A DNA stretch of 64,000 nucleotides from Streptomyces albofaciens JCM 4342 (GCF_008634025.1 NZ_PDCM01000002.1:3683001-3747000); one strand, 5' to 3'. Numbered from the stretch's first letter, positions 39,508-49,100 are shown. Made by a program: numbers and translations. Notes: generated by a model not told the origin, from the sequence alone.

Positions 39508-39550
39508 ACGGCCGGGCCCCGGCGGGACACACCCGCCGGGGCCCGGCCGT
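39508..39550. terminator. serC terminator, perfect 19-bp stem
   Basis: ACGGCCGGGCCCCGGCGGG at 39508-39526 and its exact complement at 39532-39550, with a 5-nt ACACA loop. It lies 15 bp after serC and 46 bp before the convergent permease stop, so it can act in both directions. Confidence 0.92.
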
Positions 39551-39596
39551 CGCGCTGTCCCCAAACGCCCTTCCAGAAGGCCCCTTCCAAAGGCTC

Positions 39597-40421
39597 TCAG
39601 CGGCTCAGATGCTGGAAGCGGCGTACCGCCAGCGGCAGGAAGACCGCGGTGAGGACGAGCGGCCAGACGACCGCCATCAGCACGGCGTGCTGCTCGATCC
39701 AGCTGCCGCCGATCGTGCCGGGCCGGCCGAACAGTTCCCGGACGGCGTTCGCCGTCGAGGAGACCGGGTTCCACATCGCGATCGCCCCGAGCCAGTCCGG
39801 CATCATCGACGGCGGCGTGAAGACGCTGGAGATCATGCCGAACGGGAAGGCCAGCGCGAACAGCCCGCCCGCCGCCTCCTGGTTGGGCACCAGCAGGCCC
39901 AGCAGCACACCCACCCAGATGAGGGCGAAGCGCAGGTGCAGCAGCAGGGCGAAGGCGGCCAGCGTGGCGAGCGCGCCGCCGTCCGAACGCCAGCCGACGA
40001 CGACGGCGATCAGCGCCAGCACCGCCAGGTCCAGCGCCGCGCCGAACACGTCCGAGACGCCGCGCCCGCTGACCACCGCCGACCGCGCCATCGGCATCGA
40101 GCGGAAGCGGTCGGTCACGCCCCGGTCCTTGTCGACCGCGACCAGCATCGCGGTGTTCATGAAGCCGAACGCCATCGTCATGGCGAACATCCCGGGCATC
40201 GCGTAGTCCCGGTAGGAGCCCTGGCCGCCGACGTCCATCGCGCTGCCGAAGACGTAGACGAAGAGCAGCACGGAGACGATCGGGAAGCCCAGCTGCCAGG
40301 CGATGTTGACGGGCTGCTTGACGAGGTGGGTCAGATCGCGGCGGACGATGGTCCAGCAGTCGGCGAAGGCCCAGTACAGGCGCCGCTCCGGAGGGGCGGG
40401 GGCGGTGGCGGGGGCGCTCAT
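39597..40421 (-). CDS. DrrB-type ABC-2 exporter permease
   Basis: A 274-residue ABC-2 permease with six predicted transmembrane segments. [21 protein letters not shown] is the conserved cytoplasmic coupling region, and [20 protein letters not shown] precedes the last helices. The ATG overlaps the ATPase stop (ATGA), so the two are coupled. Same architecture as the DrrB-like protein at 28481 but with its own regulator. Confidence 0.91.
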   Translation of the reverse strand: MSAPATAPAPPERRLYWAFADCWTIVRRDLTHLVKQPVNIAWQLGFPIVSVLLFVYVFGSAMDVGGQGSYRDYAMPGMFAMTMAFGFMNTAMLVAVDKDRGVTDRFRSMPMARSAVVSGRGVSDVFGAALDLAVLALIAVVVGWRSDGGALATLAAFALLLHLRFALIWVGVLLGLLVPNQEAAGGLFALAFPFGMISSVFTPPSMMPDWLGAIAMWNPVSSTANAVRELFGRPGTIGGSWIEQHAVLMAVVWPLVLTAVFLPLAVRRFQHLSR

Positions 40422-41446
40422 GCGGCGGCCTCCGTCCCGTACGTACGGCCGGCCGCGTCCGTACCGTTCCCGGCCCCGTCCGTCTCCCCCGCCGCCGTAC
40501 GGTGTCCCGTCAGCCGCAGGAAGACCTCGTCCAGCGTCGGCCGCCGCAGCCCGATGTCCGCCACACCGACCCCCGCGTCCTGGAGCGCCCGCGCCGCCTC
40601 GGTCAGCGCCGCCACGCCGTCCGTCACCGGCACGCCGACCCGCCGCTCCGCCACGTCCGTGTCCGGCGCGGCGCCGTCCGCCGCCACCCGGGCCACGATC
40701 CGCGCCGCCCGCGGCAGTTCGGCGGCGTCGCGCAGCACCACCTGGACGCGGTCGCCGCCGACGCCGTGCTTGAGGCCGTCCGGGGTGTCCTCCGCGACGG
40801 TCCGGCCGTGGTCGATGACGGCGATCCGGTCGGCCAGCTGGTCGGCCTCGTCGAGGTACTGGGTGGTGAGCAGGACGGTCGTACCGCCCGCGACCAGGTC
40901 CCGTACGGTCTCCCAGACCTCGTTGCGGCTGCGCGGGTCGAGCCCGGTGGTCGGCTCGTCCAGGAACAGCACCTCGGGCGCGAGCAGGACGCTCGACGCC
41001 AGGTCCAGGCGCCGCCGCATGCCGCCGCTGTAGTGCTTGACCTGCCTGCCGGCGGCGTCGGCCAGCCCGAACCGCGTCAGCAGCTCGTCGGCGCGGGCCC
41101 GCGCCCGCCGTCCGTCCAGGTGGAACAGCCGCCCGAACATCTCCAGGTTCTGCCGCCCCGTCAGGATCTCGTCCACGGCGGCGTACTGCCCGGTCAGACC
41201 GATCCGCTTGCGTACGGCGTGCGGCTCGCGCGCCACGTCGTGCCCGGCGACGACCGCCCGCCCGCCGTCCAGCCGCAGCAGCGTCGCCAGGATCCGTACG
41301 GCGGTGGTCTTGCCCGCCCCGTTGGGCCCGAGCAGGCCCTGTACGGTGCCAGGCGGTACGGCCAGGTCGAAGCCGTCGAGCGCCCGCTTGTCCCCGTACC
41401 GCTTGGCCAGCCCCTCCGCCAGGACCGCCACGTCGGATGTCTTCAT
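40418..41446 (-). CDS. DrrA-type ABC exporter ATPase
   Basis: A 342-residue DrrA-like ATPase. It contains [48 protein letters not shown] and [16 protein letters not shown], with a C-terminal domain ending in a glycine/threonine-rich tail. ATG 41446 is followed by a normal N-terminus, [18 protein letters not shown]. First gene of a two-gene exporter operon, divergent from a TetR gene; the pair probably forms a drug-inducible efflux module. Confidence 0.92.
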   Translation of the reverse strand: MKTSDVAVLAEGLAKRYGDKRALDGFDLAVPPGTVQGLLGPNGAGKTTAVRILATLLRLDGGRAVVAGHDVAREPHAVRKRIGLTGQYAAVDEILTGRQNLEMFGRLFHLDGRRARARADELLTRFGLADAAGRQVKHYSGGMRRRLDLASSVLLAPEVLFLDEPTTGLDPRSRNEVWETVRDLVAGGTTVLLTTQYLDEADQLADRIAVIDHGRTVAEDTPDGLKHGVGGDRVQVVLRDAAELPRAARIVARVAADGAAPDTDVAERRVGVPVTDGVAALTEAARALQDAGVGVADIGLRRPTLDEVFLRLTGHRTAAGETDGAGNGTDAAGRTYGTEAAA

Positions 41447-41531
41447 GCGCCTCCCCGTCCTCCTCGTTCGCGCCGGGCGCCGGGCACCGGGTACCGGTCG
41501 CCTCACAGCGAGCACCAAACCCCGGAACCGA

Positions 41532-41585
41532 GTACGGCGTACCCAGTAGCACCCCCACCGTACCCGACGACCGCGTACGCCGTAC
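41532..41585. promoter_or_regulatory. Paired GTACGSCGTAC operators (TetR/ABC)
   Basis: GTACGGCGTAC at 41532-41542 and GTACGCCGTAC at 41575-41585 are 11-bp near-palindromes, each followed by CC, in the divergent gap between the exporter and TetR genes. The second ends where the TetR -35 would be, with TAGACT (41607-41612) as its -10. Likely TetR operators controlling both directions. Confidence 0.6.
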
Positions 41586-41621
41586 CCGGTTTTTTGCGCG
41601 GCGGCATAGACTGACCGCACC

Positions 41622-42389
41622 ATGACGACAGAACACAGTGGCAGCGGCGACGCGGCCCGCAGCATGGAGCTGCTCTGGGGCACCGGCGAGCGCCCCACCC
41701 GCGGCCCCAAGCCCGGCCTGACCCTCGACCGGATCGTCACCGCCGCGGTGGCGGTCGCCGACGCCGAGGGGATCGGCGCGGTGTCGATGCGCCGGGTCGC
41801 CGCCGAACTGGGCGTCGGCACGATGTCGCTCTACCGCTACGTCCCCGGCAAGGGCGAGCTGCTGGACCTGATGCTCGACAAGATCGCCGCGTACGGCGCC
41901 GACGAGTTCCCCGGCCCCGAGGCCGGCTGGCGGGCCGTCCTGGAGAACGTCGCGCGCCGCGCCTGGCGGCTCCACCACCGCCACCCCTGGCTGCTCCAGG
42001 TCGACCAGACGCGCCCGCTGCTGGGCCCCAACTCGGTCAACGCGCTGGAGCACACCATCCGCGGACTGTCCGGCGTCGCCCTGCCCGACCCCGAGAAGAT
42101 CCGGCTCCTGACGGTCGTGGAGGGCTACGTCGCCGGCGCGGCCCGCACCCGCCTCAACTCGGCCATGGCCGAGAAGCGCACCGGCATCACCGACGAGGAA
42201 TGGTGGAAGATCCAGGGCCCGTTCCTGATCCAGGCCATGGAAAGCGGCCGCTACCCGTACCTCGCCGCACTCTCCGAGGACACGTTCGCGTTCGACGACG
42301 AGCGCGACGAAGGCGACGCCCTGTTCGAACTGGGCTTGGCGCGGCTGCTGGACGGGTTCGCGGCCTATATCGAGAAGCAGGGGGCCTGA
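41622..42389 (+). CDS. TetR-family regulator of the DrrAB-like exporter
   Basis: A 255-residue TetR protein with a 25-residue polar extension. The helix-turn-helix is [47 protein letters not shown] (about 33-80). The C-terminal domain begins near [22 protein letters not shown] and is the TetR_C class that binds drugs. The -10 TAGACT ends 9 nt before the ATG, so the leader is at most a few nucleotides. Its last 25 bp overlap the convergent esterase gene. Confidence 0.9.
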   Translation: MTTEHSGSGDAARSMELLWGTGERPTRGPKPGLTLDRIVTAAVAVADAEGIGAVSMRRVAAELGVGTMSLYRYVPGKGELLDLMLDKIAAYGADEFPGPEAGWRAVLENVARRAWRLHHRHPWLLQVDQTRPLLGPNSVNALEHTIRGLSGVALPDPEKIRLLTVVEGYVAGAARTRLNSAMAEKRTGITDEEWWKIQGPFLIQAMESGRYPYLAALSEDTFAFDDERDEGDALFELGLARLLDGFAAYIEKQGA

Positions 42390-43345
42390 GGGCGGACGAG
42401 GCCCTCGTCGCTCTCCCCGGCGCCCACGGCGGGAAGGTGCTCCTCGGCGAAGGCGACGGCGTCGGCGACCGCCTTGTCAGCAGCGGGGAGGTGCCCGGCG
42501 AGCAGATGCCACACGTGCCCCATCGCCGGCGCGACGTCCAGGCGTACGGGTACGGCGTCCTCGGCCAGCCTGGCGGCCAGCCCGACCGCGTCGCTGAGCA
42601 TGACCTCGTGACCGCCGATCTGGATCAGGACCGGAGGCAGCCCGCGGGTGTCGGCGAAGACCGGTGAGGCCAGCGGACCGTTCCGCGGCGCGCCGCCCAG
42701 GACGAGGTCCGCGGCGCGGCACAGCCCCACACGGCTGACGGACGGGTCCACACCGTCCAGCGTGCACATCGTGGCCCCGGTGTGTTCGAGATTGGCCCAG
42801 GGCGAGATGGCGACCGAGGCGGCCGGCATCGGAAGACCCTGGTCACGGGCGGCGACCAGGGCACTGACCGCCATCGCTCCACCGGCGGAGTCGCCGGCGA
42901 ACACCACGTTCTCCGGCTCGGCACCCTGTTCCAGCAGCCGGCGGTAGGCGGTGACGGCGTCCTCGACGGCGGCGGGAAAGACCGCCTCGGGTGCGAGCCG
43001 GTAGTCCGGTACCAGAGCGCGGGCGCGCAGGCGCCGGGCGAGACCGCCGACCAGGCCGCGGTAGCCCCGCGGATCCCCCACCAGGTAGGCACCGCCGTGC
43101 AGATAGAGCAGGTGCCGCCCGGGGACGGCGTTCGCGGGGGTCGCGCACTCGGCGGCCACCCCGTCCGCGTCCACGGAGTCGAAGGTCACCCCGTCCGGTG
43201 CCGGAAAAGTGTCCTGGAAGAACTTCCGGTAGGCGAGCCGGACATCCTCCAGGGTCCCGGGGCCCGCCCCGGTGGCAGCGTCCAAGACGTCGCCGCTGCG
43301 AGTCGCCCACTCACGGTAGAAGGCGGGAACATCGATCGAGACCAT
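42365..43345 (-). CDS. Alpha/beta hydrolase, HSL-type esterase
   Basis: A 326-residue esterase of the hormone-sensitive-lipase group. [19 protein letters not shown] carries the HGGAY oxyanion motif, [14 protein letters not shown] follows, and [15 protein letters not shown] carries the nucleophile (GDSAGG). The late GHEVMLSD and [13 protein letters not shown] supply the Asp and His regions. It is cytoplasmic with no signal peptide. It is expressed from a stretched MerR-type promoter at 43399-43431 and is therefore the likely target of the divergent MerR protein. Confidence 0.9.
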   Translation of the reverse strand: MVSIDVPAFYREWATRSGDVLDAATGAGPGTLEDVRLAYRKFFQDTFPAPDGVTFDSVDADGVAAECATPANAVPGRHLLYLHGGAYLVGDPRGYRGLVGGLARRLRARALVPDYRLAPEAVFPAAVEDAVTAYRRLLEQGAEPENVVFAGDSAGGAMAVSALVAARDQGLPMPAASVAISPWANLEHTGATMCTLDGVDPSVSRVGLCRAADLVLGGAPRNGPLASPVFADTRGLPPVLIQIGGHEVMLSDAVGLAARLAEDAVPVRLDVAPAMGHVWHLLAGHLPAADKAVADAVAFAEEHLPAVGAGESDEGLVRPQAPCFSI

Positions 43346-43398
43346 GGCAGGTCCTCCTCATCGCGGATGCAATGCGGCTGCGTCCCAGCCGCTCCGCG

Positions 43399-43431
43399 AG
43401 TCTCAGGCCCTCACATCTGTGTGAGGGTCAA
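43399..43431 (-). promoter_or_regulatory. MerR-type stretched promoter with 8-bp dyad
   Basis: On the minus strand TTGACC (43426-43431) is a good -35, with CTGAGA or TGAGAC (about 43400-43406) as the -10 after a 19-20 bp spacer. The spacer holds a perfect 8-bp inverted repeat, CCCTCACA-TCTG-TGTGAGGG (43408-43427). Over-long spacing plus a spacer-centred dyad is the hallmark of MerR-activated promoters. It fires toward the esterase gene. Confidence 0.75.
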
Positions 43432-43468
43432 ACCGGAGGGCCGAAGGCGGCGCCGTAGGCTCGGCGGC

Positions 43469-43897
43469 ATGAGGATCGGAGAGCTGGCGGAACGCACCGG
43501 CACCTCCCGGCGGCTGCTGCGCTACTACGAGGAACAGCAGCTGATCACGCCCGGACGTTCCTCCAACGGCTACCGTGAGTACGAGGAATCCCACGTGGGC
43601 CGCGTGCTGCAGATCAAGGGCCTGCTCGGCGCCGGCCTGCCGACCCGGATCATCCGGCAGCTCCTGCCCTGCCTGGACAAGCCCCGGAGCATCTACTTCG
43701 ACGACCTGACACCAGAGATGCTCAGTGTTCTGGAACGCGAACACGATCAGCTGACGCAGCGCATCGACTGCCTGACCCGCAACCGGGACGCGATCGGCGG
43801 CTACCTGGAGACCGTACGCGGCATGCGAGCCGCCGCCGATGCCGCCGGCCGGGCGGACGCGGCCGGTCTCTCCGGCCGGACGGACGACGGCCCGTAG
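43469..43897 (+). CDS. MerR-family transcriptional activator
   Basis: A 142-residue MerR protein. MRIGELAERTGTSRRLLRYYEEQQLI is the canonical winged-helix start, and RYEES-type spacing leads to a coiled coil around residues 80-120 (LEREHDQLTQRIDCLTRNRDAI). A cysteine in LLPCLDKP and one in RIDCLTRN could sense ligand, but there is no metal-binding loop. TAGGCT (43456-43461) lies 7 nt before the ATG, so its own mRNA is probably leaderless. Confidence 0.9.
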   Translation: MRIGELAERTGTSRRLLRYYEEQQLITPGRSSNGYREYEESHVGRVLQIKGLLGAGLPTRIIRQLLPCLDKPRSIYFDDLTPEMLSVLEREHDQLTQRIDCLTRNRDAIGGYLETVRGMRAAADAAGRADAAGLSGRTDDGP

Positions 43898-43903
43898 CCT
43901 CCT

Positions 43904-44911
43904 TCACTTCCGCCGGAACAGTCTCCGCAAACCCAGCACCACCACCGCCCCCACCCCGAACGTCACCGCCGCCAGCAGGACGTTGCGGTTCTTGCCGGGG
44001 GCGTCCTGGTTCCGGTCGTCGGTGCCGCCCGTGCCGCCGGTCTTCCCGCCGGAGTTCTTCGCCGCCGACTCCGGCAGCTGGTCACCGCTCAGACCCACCG
44101 GCTGTACGCGGCTGGACCTGCCCTCCGAGCCGAACAGCAGCGTCCGCCCGTCGGGAGTGAAGCTGACGGACTCGCCCTGCATCTGGAGCGGTACGCCCAC
44201 GCTTCCGATGTCCTTCGGGCGGCCGCCTTCCCAGCGGTACATCTCCGCGCCGAAGTAGCCGCGCAGCAGCAGCCGTGTGCCGTCCGGGGAGAACGCGCCG
44301 TCGGTCACCCACTGGTCGACGGCCGCGATCCGCCGGAAGGTGTTGGTGCCGCGTGACGACAGGCGTTCCGGGCCCTCGTACAGGGCGGCGCCGCCGCTCT
44401 TCTTCTTGCTGGCGATGTAGACCCGGCCGGTCTTCGGGTGGACCATCATCGCCTCGGCGTCGCGCGGCCCCTCGTCGTACGTGACGGTGAGCTGCGCCGC
44501 GGTGACCGTCTGGTCGCGCAGCTGCCGCGGCTCCGGGAAGCGGTAGATCCAGACGTGGTTCCAGGTGCCGCCGAGGTTGTCCCCGATGTCGCCGACGTAC
44601 ACGTTGCCGTCCGGGCCGACCGAGATCGCCTCCACGTCGCGCGGGTCGCCGATGCCGCGCAGGGTGACGGTGGCGACCGTACGGCCGGTGCGCCCGTCCA
44701 CGGCGTAGACGTACGGGCCGTCGTCGCTGTCGTTGTGGGTCCAGTAGACCCCCGGGTGCGCCCGGCTGGCCGCCAGGCCACTGGACTCCTTGATCCGCGG
44801 GTCGCTGATCGTGAACCCGTCACCGCCCCCCGCGTCGTCGGCCACCACCGGCCCGGCCGCCGCGAACAGCAGTATCCCCGCGGCCCCGGCCGCGCACAGT
44901 AGCGAACGCAT
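43904..44911 (-). CDS. Secreted, membrane-anchored beta-propeller-like protein
   Basis: A 335-residue protein. A signal peptide (MRSLLCAAGAAGILLFAAAG, residues 1-24) precedes an extracellular region of repeating blade-like segments such as GVYWTHNDSDDGPYVYAVDG, PDGNVYVGDIGDN and GAFSPDGTRLLLRGY. A glycine/asparagine-rich stalk and a C-terminal membrane helix with RRLFRRK follow. It should be displayed outside the membrane. I do not recognise a characterised homologue; the blades resemble WD40/NHL-type scaffolds. An LPES sequence in the stalk is too far from the helix to be a sortase motif. Ends 6 bp from the convergent MerR gene. Confidence 0.72.
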   Translation of the reverse strand: MRSLLCAAGAAGILLFAAAGPVVADDAGGGDGFTISDPRIKESSGLAASRAHPGVYWTHNDSDDGPYVYAVDGRTGRTVATVTLRGIGDPRDVEAISVGPDGNVYVGDIGDNLGGTWNHVWIYRFPEPRQLRDQTVTAAQLTVTYDEGPRDAEAMMVHPKTGRVYIASKKKSGGAALYEGPERLSSRGTNTFRRIAAVDQWVTDGAFSPDGTRLLLRGYFGAEMYRWEGGRPKDIGSVGVPLQMQGESVSFTPDGRTLLFGSEGRSSRVQPVGLSGDQLPESAAKNSGGKTGGTGGTDDRNQDAPGKNRNVLLAAVTFGVGAVVVLGLRRLFRRK

Positions 44912-45066
44912 GGGGTCAGCTTGCCACTTCGGGGCGGCCGGTCCGCGGTTCCGGCCGGGCCCGGAGGCCCGGCACCGCCCGCCCGCCACGCGGCTCCCTA
45001 TGATCTCCGCATGAACACCCCGACCGCGCCCTCCGGCGCTCCCGGGCCGGCGGGCCGGGAGGCCGT

Positions 45067-45756
45067 ATGCGCGTGATGTTCGTCGGCGACTCGATGACGA
45101 TCGGCAGCGCCGGGGACTTCACCTGGCGTTACCGCATGTGGCAGCACCTGAACCGGACCTTCGGCGGGCCGTACCGCATCGTCGGGCCGCGCGGCGCGCT
45201 GTACGACACGGCCGCCGACGCGGCGGTCTCGTACGCCTACCGGGACCCGGACTTCCCCGAGAACGCGCGGCGGCACCTCGCCGGGTGGGGCGAGGGCTGG
45301 TGCCACATGGCACCGCTGATCGGCGAGGCCGTGCGGACGTCCAAGGCCGACACCCTGCTGGTCTCGCTCGGGCTGATAGACCTCGGCTTCTACACGAACG
45401 CGGAGCAGACCGCCGCGAACGTGCGCCGCTTCGTCGCCGAGGCGCGGGCCGCCCGCCCGTCCGTACGGGCCGTGCTGCTGCCCGTCATCCCGAACACCCG
45501 GGCCCTGTGCGACGCGCCCTTCGCCGCCGAGTGCGACCGCTTCAACGAGCTGCTGGCCAAGGCGGTCGCGGACCTGTCGACCCCCGCCTCGCCGCTGCTG
45601 CTGGCCTCCCACCCTGCGGGGTACGACCTGGACCGGGACACCTACGACGGAACGCACCCCTCCGCGTCCGGCGAGCACCTGCTCGCGGCGGCCTTCGCGG
45701 ACGCCATGCACCAGGCGTGGGGCGTCGGCGGACCGTACGTGGCGGCCGGGAACTGA
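45067..45756 (+). CDS. SGNH/GDSL-type hydrolase
   Basis: A 229-residue serine hydrolase. MFVGDSMTIGSAGDF holds the nucleophile block (GDSMT), LGLIDLGFYTN is in the block III position with Asp where Asn is usual, and DGTHPSASGEHLL gives the Asp/His pair. No signal peptide, so it is cytoplasmic or non-classically exported. ATG 45067 has GGGAGG just upstream. A 21-codon frame (45011-45076) overlaps the start out of frame; I judge it fortuitous. Confidence 0.87.
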   Translation: MRVMFVGDSMTIGSAGDFTWRYRMWQHLNRTFGGPYRIVGPRGALYDTAADAAVSYAYRDPDFPENARRHLAGWGEGWCHMAPLIGEAVRTSKADTLLVSLGLIDLGFYTNAEQTAANVRRFVAEARAARPSVRAVLLPVIPNTRALCDAPFAAECDRFNELLAKAVADLSTPASPLLLASHPAGYDLDRDTYDGTHPSASGEHLLAAAFADAMHQAWGVGGPYVAAGN

Positions 45757-45784
45757 GGGACGCGGGGCGCGTCCCGCGTCTTGA

Positions 45785-45800
45785 TTCGAGCGCGCTCCAA
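45785..45800. promoter_or_regulatory. Dyad upstream of aldo/keto reductase
   Basis: TTCGAGCGCGCTCCAA is palindromic except for one symmetric pair, centred about 25 bp before the AKR start, with TTGATT (45781-45786) overlapping its left end as a possible -35. No regulator gene is adjacent. Confidence 0.4.
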
Positions 45801-45817
45801 GGCGTTGGCTGGGGCCC

Positions 45818-46816
45818 ATGGAGTATTCGCAGCTCGGACGCACCGGACTCAAGGTCAGCCGCATCGTTCTGGGGACCATGAACTTCGGGCCGCAGACGGA
45901 CGAGGCCGACAGTCACGCCATCATGGACGCCGCGCTCGCCGCGGGCGTCAACTTCTTCGATACCGCCAATGTCTACGGCTGGGGCGACAACAAGGGCCGC
46001 ACGGAGGAGATCATCGGCTCCTGGTTCGCCCAGGGCGGTGGCCGCCGCGACAAGACCGTGCTCGCCACCAAGGTCTACGGCAACATGGGCGGCGACGGGG
46101 AGCGGGTCTGGCCCAACCACGACCGGCTCTCCGCGCTGAACATCCGGCGCGCGGTGGACGCCAGCCTCAAGCGGCTGAACACCGATCACATCGACCTCTA
46201 CCAGTTCCACCACGTGGACCGGCACACGCCGTGGGACGAGATCTGGCAGGCCGTCGACGTCCTGGTGCAGCAGGGCAAGATCCTGTACGCCGGGTCGTCC
46301 AACCACGCGGGCTGGCACATCGCGCAGGCCAACGAGGCCGCCGCGCGCCGCGGTTCGCTCGGGCTGGTCAGCGAGCAGTGCCTGTACAACCTCGCCGAGC
46401 GGCGCGCCGAGATGGAGGTGATACCGGCGGCCGAGTCCTACGGGCTCGGTGTCATCCCGTGGTCGCCGCTGCACGGCGGCCTGCTCGGCGGGGCCGTCCG
46501 TAAGGAGCGCGAGGGCGGCGGAGCCCGTACGAACGGGGGCCGCTCGGCCGGCGCGCTGGCGGACTCCGCGATCCGGGCGCAGATCGAGGCGTACGAGGAC
46601 CTGGTCGACAAGCACGGGCTGCGGCCCGGCGAGGTCGCGCTGGCCTGGCTGCTCACCCGGCCCGGTGTGACGGGGCCGATCGTCGGGCCGCGCACCTCCG
46701 AACAGCTCGACTCCGCGCTGCGCGCCGTGGAGCTGAAGCTGTCGCAGGAGCTGCTGACCGCGCTCGACGAGATCTTCCCGGCCACCGGTCCGTCGCCGGA
46801 GGCGTTCGCCTGGTGA
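45818..46816 (+). CDS. Aldo/keto reductase
   Basis: A 332-residue NADPH-dependent AKR of the YajO/Tas type. The catalytic tetrad is visible: Asp and Tyr in FFDTANVYGWGDNKGRTEEI, Lys in VLATKVYG and His in LYQFHHVDR. A late GPIVGPRTSEQL binds the cofactor phosphate. The start LGRTGLKVSRIVLGTM is standard. The substrate cannot be inferred. A dyad lies just upstream. Confidence 0.92.
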   Translation: MEYSQLGRTGLKVSRIVLGTMNFGPQTDEADSHAIMDAALAAGVNFFDTANVYGWGDNKGRTEEIIGSWFAQGGGRRDKTVLATKVYGNMGGDGERVWPNHDRLSALNIRRAVDASLKRLNTDHIDLYQFHHVDRHTPWDEIWQAVDVLVQQGKILYAGSSNHAGWHIAQANEAAARRGSLGLVSEQCLYNLAERRAEMEVIPAAESYGLGVIPWSPLHGGLLGGAVRKEREGGGARTNGGRSAGALADSAIRAQIEAYEDLVDKHGLRPGEVALAWLLTRPGVTGPIVGPRTSEQLDSALRAVELKLSQELLTALDEIFPATGPSPEAFAW

Positions 46817-46854
46817 GCCGAGCCCGTCGGCGGGCCGGGCGGCCGTCCGGTGCT

Positions 46855-46941
46855 TCAGCGCAGGGCGGCCGCCACGATCACGACGACGAGCAGCACGGCG
46901 AACAGACCGGACATGATCCGGTTACGGGTTTTGGGATCCAC
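46855..46941 (-). CDS. Single-pass membrane micropeptide
   Basis: A 28-residue product starting VDPKTRNRIMSGLFAVLL and ending in VVVIVAAALR: a short basic N-terminus and one membrane helix. GTG 46941 follows GAAGG closely; an internal ATG at residue 10 is the alternative. Similar DPKTRNRI-type micropeptides are annotated in many Streptomyces genomes. Function unknown. It lies between the AKR and thpR genes. Confidence 0.5.
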   Translation of the reverse strand: MDPKTRNRIMSGLFAVLLVVVIVAAALR

Positions 46942-46984
46942 CCTTCGAGCGTAACCGGCCCGGCCCGCGCGCCCGCGGCCAGGC

Positions 46985-47551
46985 TCAGCGGCCGAGCGGC
47001 CAGGCCGCCACCGTCTCGTACCGGGGCTGCTCGCCCGGCACCCCGCCGGCGGGCAGGTGGCTGCGGACGAGCGCAAGCTCCCGTACGGTCCAGGCGCCGC
47101 CCTCGAAGTCCGTCAGGGCCTCGACGAACGGGGCCAGGTCGAGGGCGCCGCCGCGGTTGCGCGCGACGGTCAGGTGCGGGGTGTACGCGCGGTGGCCGGA
47201 CATCTCCACCCCGGCCCGGCGGGCGGCCGCGTTCGCCGAGTCCGCCAGCTTGCGCAGGGCCGGCAGGCCGCCGTCGGCCCCGGCCCACACCACCCGGTCC
47301 GCGAAGCGCCCGCCGCCCTTGAGGCGCAGCGGGATCGGCTCGTGCCGCCGGGCCGCCCGGGCCAGCCGCTCGCGCAGGTCGGGGAGGACGGTCTCGGGCA
47401 CCTCTCCGTAGAACGCGAGCGTGAAGTGCCAGCCGGGCCGTCCGGTCCAGCGCAGCCGGTCCGCGCCGGGCAGCCGCCGCAGCCGGCGCACCCGGGCCGC
47501 GAGTTCCTCGGCGGCGGACTCGGGCGGGAGCGCTGCGGCGAAGAGTCTCAT
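46985..47551 (-). CDS. thpR: RNA 2',3'-cyclic phosphodiesterase
   Basis: A 188-residue 2H phosphoesterase (formerly LigT-like). Both catalytic HxT motifs are present: WHFTLAFYG near residue 42 and YTPHLTVARN near 126. The MRLFAAALPPE start is canonical and fixes ATG 47551. The enzyme opens 2',3'-cyclic phosphates on RNA. Apparently monocistronic. Confidence 0.92.
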   Translation of the reverse strand: MRLFAAALPPESAAEELAARVRRLRRLPGADRLRWTGRPGWHFTLAFYGEVPETVLPDLRERLARAARRHEPIPLRLKGGGRFADRVVWAGADGGLPALRKLADSANAAARRAGVEMSGHRAYTPHLTVARNRGGALDLAPFVEALTDFEGGAWTVRELALVRSHLPAGGVPGEQPRYETVAAWPLGR

Positions 47552-47687
47552 GCGGTCAGTGTCGCGCACGGGGCGGCGGCGGGACCGGGTTCGCGGGGAC
47601 CGGCCGCCTTGCGCCTGGGGGCCCGGACCGGGGAGCGCACCGGCCGGGATCGCCGTACGCGCGCGGTCCCGGCCCCGTACGGACCTC

Positions 47688-49100
47688 TCAGGCCGCCGCC
47701 GTCAGCCGCTCCGGTTCGCCGTCCCGCTGCCGGGGCACGAACCGTACGTGCTGGTGGCCGCGCCGCAGGTCGATCCGTACGCGCAGCCCGCCCGCGCGGG
47801 TCAGCATCAGGCCGACGCCGGCCGCGGCCAGCGCGGAGATCACGCCGCCCGCGAGGAAGCCGAGGCGGGCGCCGTACGCGTCGGTGACCCAGCCCACGAT
47901 GGGCGCGCCGAGCGGTGTGCCGCCCATGAAGACCATCATGAACAGGCTCATCACCCGCCCGCGCATCAGCGGGTCGGTCGCCAGCTGCACGCTGGAGTTG
48001 GCCGTGACGTTGATCGTCAGGCCGACCGTGCCGATGACGATCAGCAGCGCGCCGAAGACCCAGACGGCCGGGGAGAGGGCCGCGGCCATCTCCAGCACGC
48101 CGAACAGCAGCGCCGCGCCCACCAGCAGCCGCAGCCGGGAGGTGCTGCGCCGGGCCGCGAGCAGCGCGCCCGCCAGCGAACCGGCCGCCATCAGGCCGTT
48201 GAACCAGGCGTACAGGCCGGCGCCGCCGTGGAAGACCTTGTCGGCGAAGGCGGTCAGCCAGATCGGGAAGTTGAAGCCGAAGGTGCCGATGAAGCCGACC
48301 AGGACGATCGGCCAGATCAGTTCGGGGTGGCCCGCGACGTAGCGCACGCCCTCGCGCAGCTGGCCCTTGCCGCGCGGGGCGCGGTCGACCTTGTGCAGCT
48401 CACGGGTGCGCATCAGCAGCAGTCCGGCGAGCGGCGCGAGGAAGGACAGGCCGTTCAGGAGGAAGGCCCAGCCGCTGCCGAGGGAGGTGATCAGCGCGCC
48501 GGCCACGGCGGGGCCGATCAGCCGGGCGGACTGGAAGTTGGCCGAGTTCAGGCTGACGGCGTTGCGCAGGTCGTCCGGGCCGACCATCTCGACGACGAAC
48601 GCCTGCCGCGCCGGGTTGTCGACGACGGTGATCAGTCCGAGCACGAAGGCCATCAGGTAGACGTGCCAGACCGCGACGTTGCCGCTGAGGGTCAGCACGG
48701 CCAGCACGAGACCGGTCAGGCCCATCGAGGACTGGGTGATCAGCAGCAGCTTGCGCTTGGAGACCCGGTCGGCGATCACGCCCCCGTACAGCCCGAACAG
48801 CAGCATGGGCAGGAACTGGAGGGCGGTGGTGATGCCGACGGCGGCGGAGGAGCCGGTGATGCTGACCACCAGCCAGTCCTGGGCGATGCGCTGCATCCAG
48901 GTGCCGGTGTTGGAGACGACCTGTCCGGTGGCGAACAGCCGGTAGTTGCGGACGCGCAGCGAACGGAACATGCCCGCGCGCGGCTCGGCGGCGGTGTCCC
49001 GGGAGCCCGCGCGGGGCGCGGTCGCGGCGTCGGTGGCGTTGGCGGTGGTGTCGTTGGATATCGGTGCGGGGGCGGAGTCTGCTCCGGATCCCGTACTCAA
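47688..49100 (-). CDS. MFS transporter
   Basis: A 470-residue major facilitator of the MFS_3 (enterobactin/macrolide exporter-like) class. A 40-residue polar N-terminus is followed by FRSLRVRNYRLFATGQVVSNTGTWMQRIAQDWLV, typical of that class, and twelve membrane segments, with GGVIADRVSKRKLLLIT as the loop 2-3 motif. The start appears to be TTG 49100, with GGAGG 10 nt upstream. It lies 30 bp downstream of a MarR gene on the same strand, so MarR probably controls it. Confidence 0.9.
   Translation of the reverse strand: MSTGSGADSAPAPISNDTTANATDAATAPRAGSRDTAAEPRAGMFRSLRVRNYRLFATGQVVSNTGTWMQRIAQDWLVVSITGSSAAVGITTALQFLPMLLFGLYGGVIADRVSKRKLLLITQSSMGLTGLVLAVLTLSGNVAVWHVYLMAFVLGLITVVDNPARQAFVVEMVGPDDLRNAVSLNSANFQSARLIGPAVAGALITSLGSGWAFLLNGLSFLAPLAGLLLMRTRELHKVDRAPRGKGQLREGVRYVAGHPELIWPIVLVGFIGTFGFNFPIWLTAFADKVFHGGAGLYAWFNGLMAAGSLAGALLAARRSTSRLRLLVGAALLFGVLEMAAALSPAVWVFGALLIVIGTVGLTINVTANSSVQLATDPLMRGRVMSLFMMVFMGGTPLGAPIVGWVTDAYGARLGFLAGGVISALAAAGVGLMLTRAGGLRVRIDLRRGHQHVRFVPRQRDGEPERLTAAA

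Noticed and set aside
43904..44911. Sortase-anchored surface protein
   Set aside because: The LPES sequence is not LPXTG-like and lies about 25 residues before the C-terminal helix, not directly before it.
45011..45076. 21-codon upstream ORF overlapping the SGNH hydrolase start
   Set aside because: No ribosome-binding site and a proline/alanine composition expected by chance; the hydrolase has its own GGGAGG.
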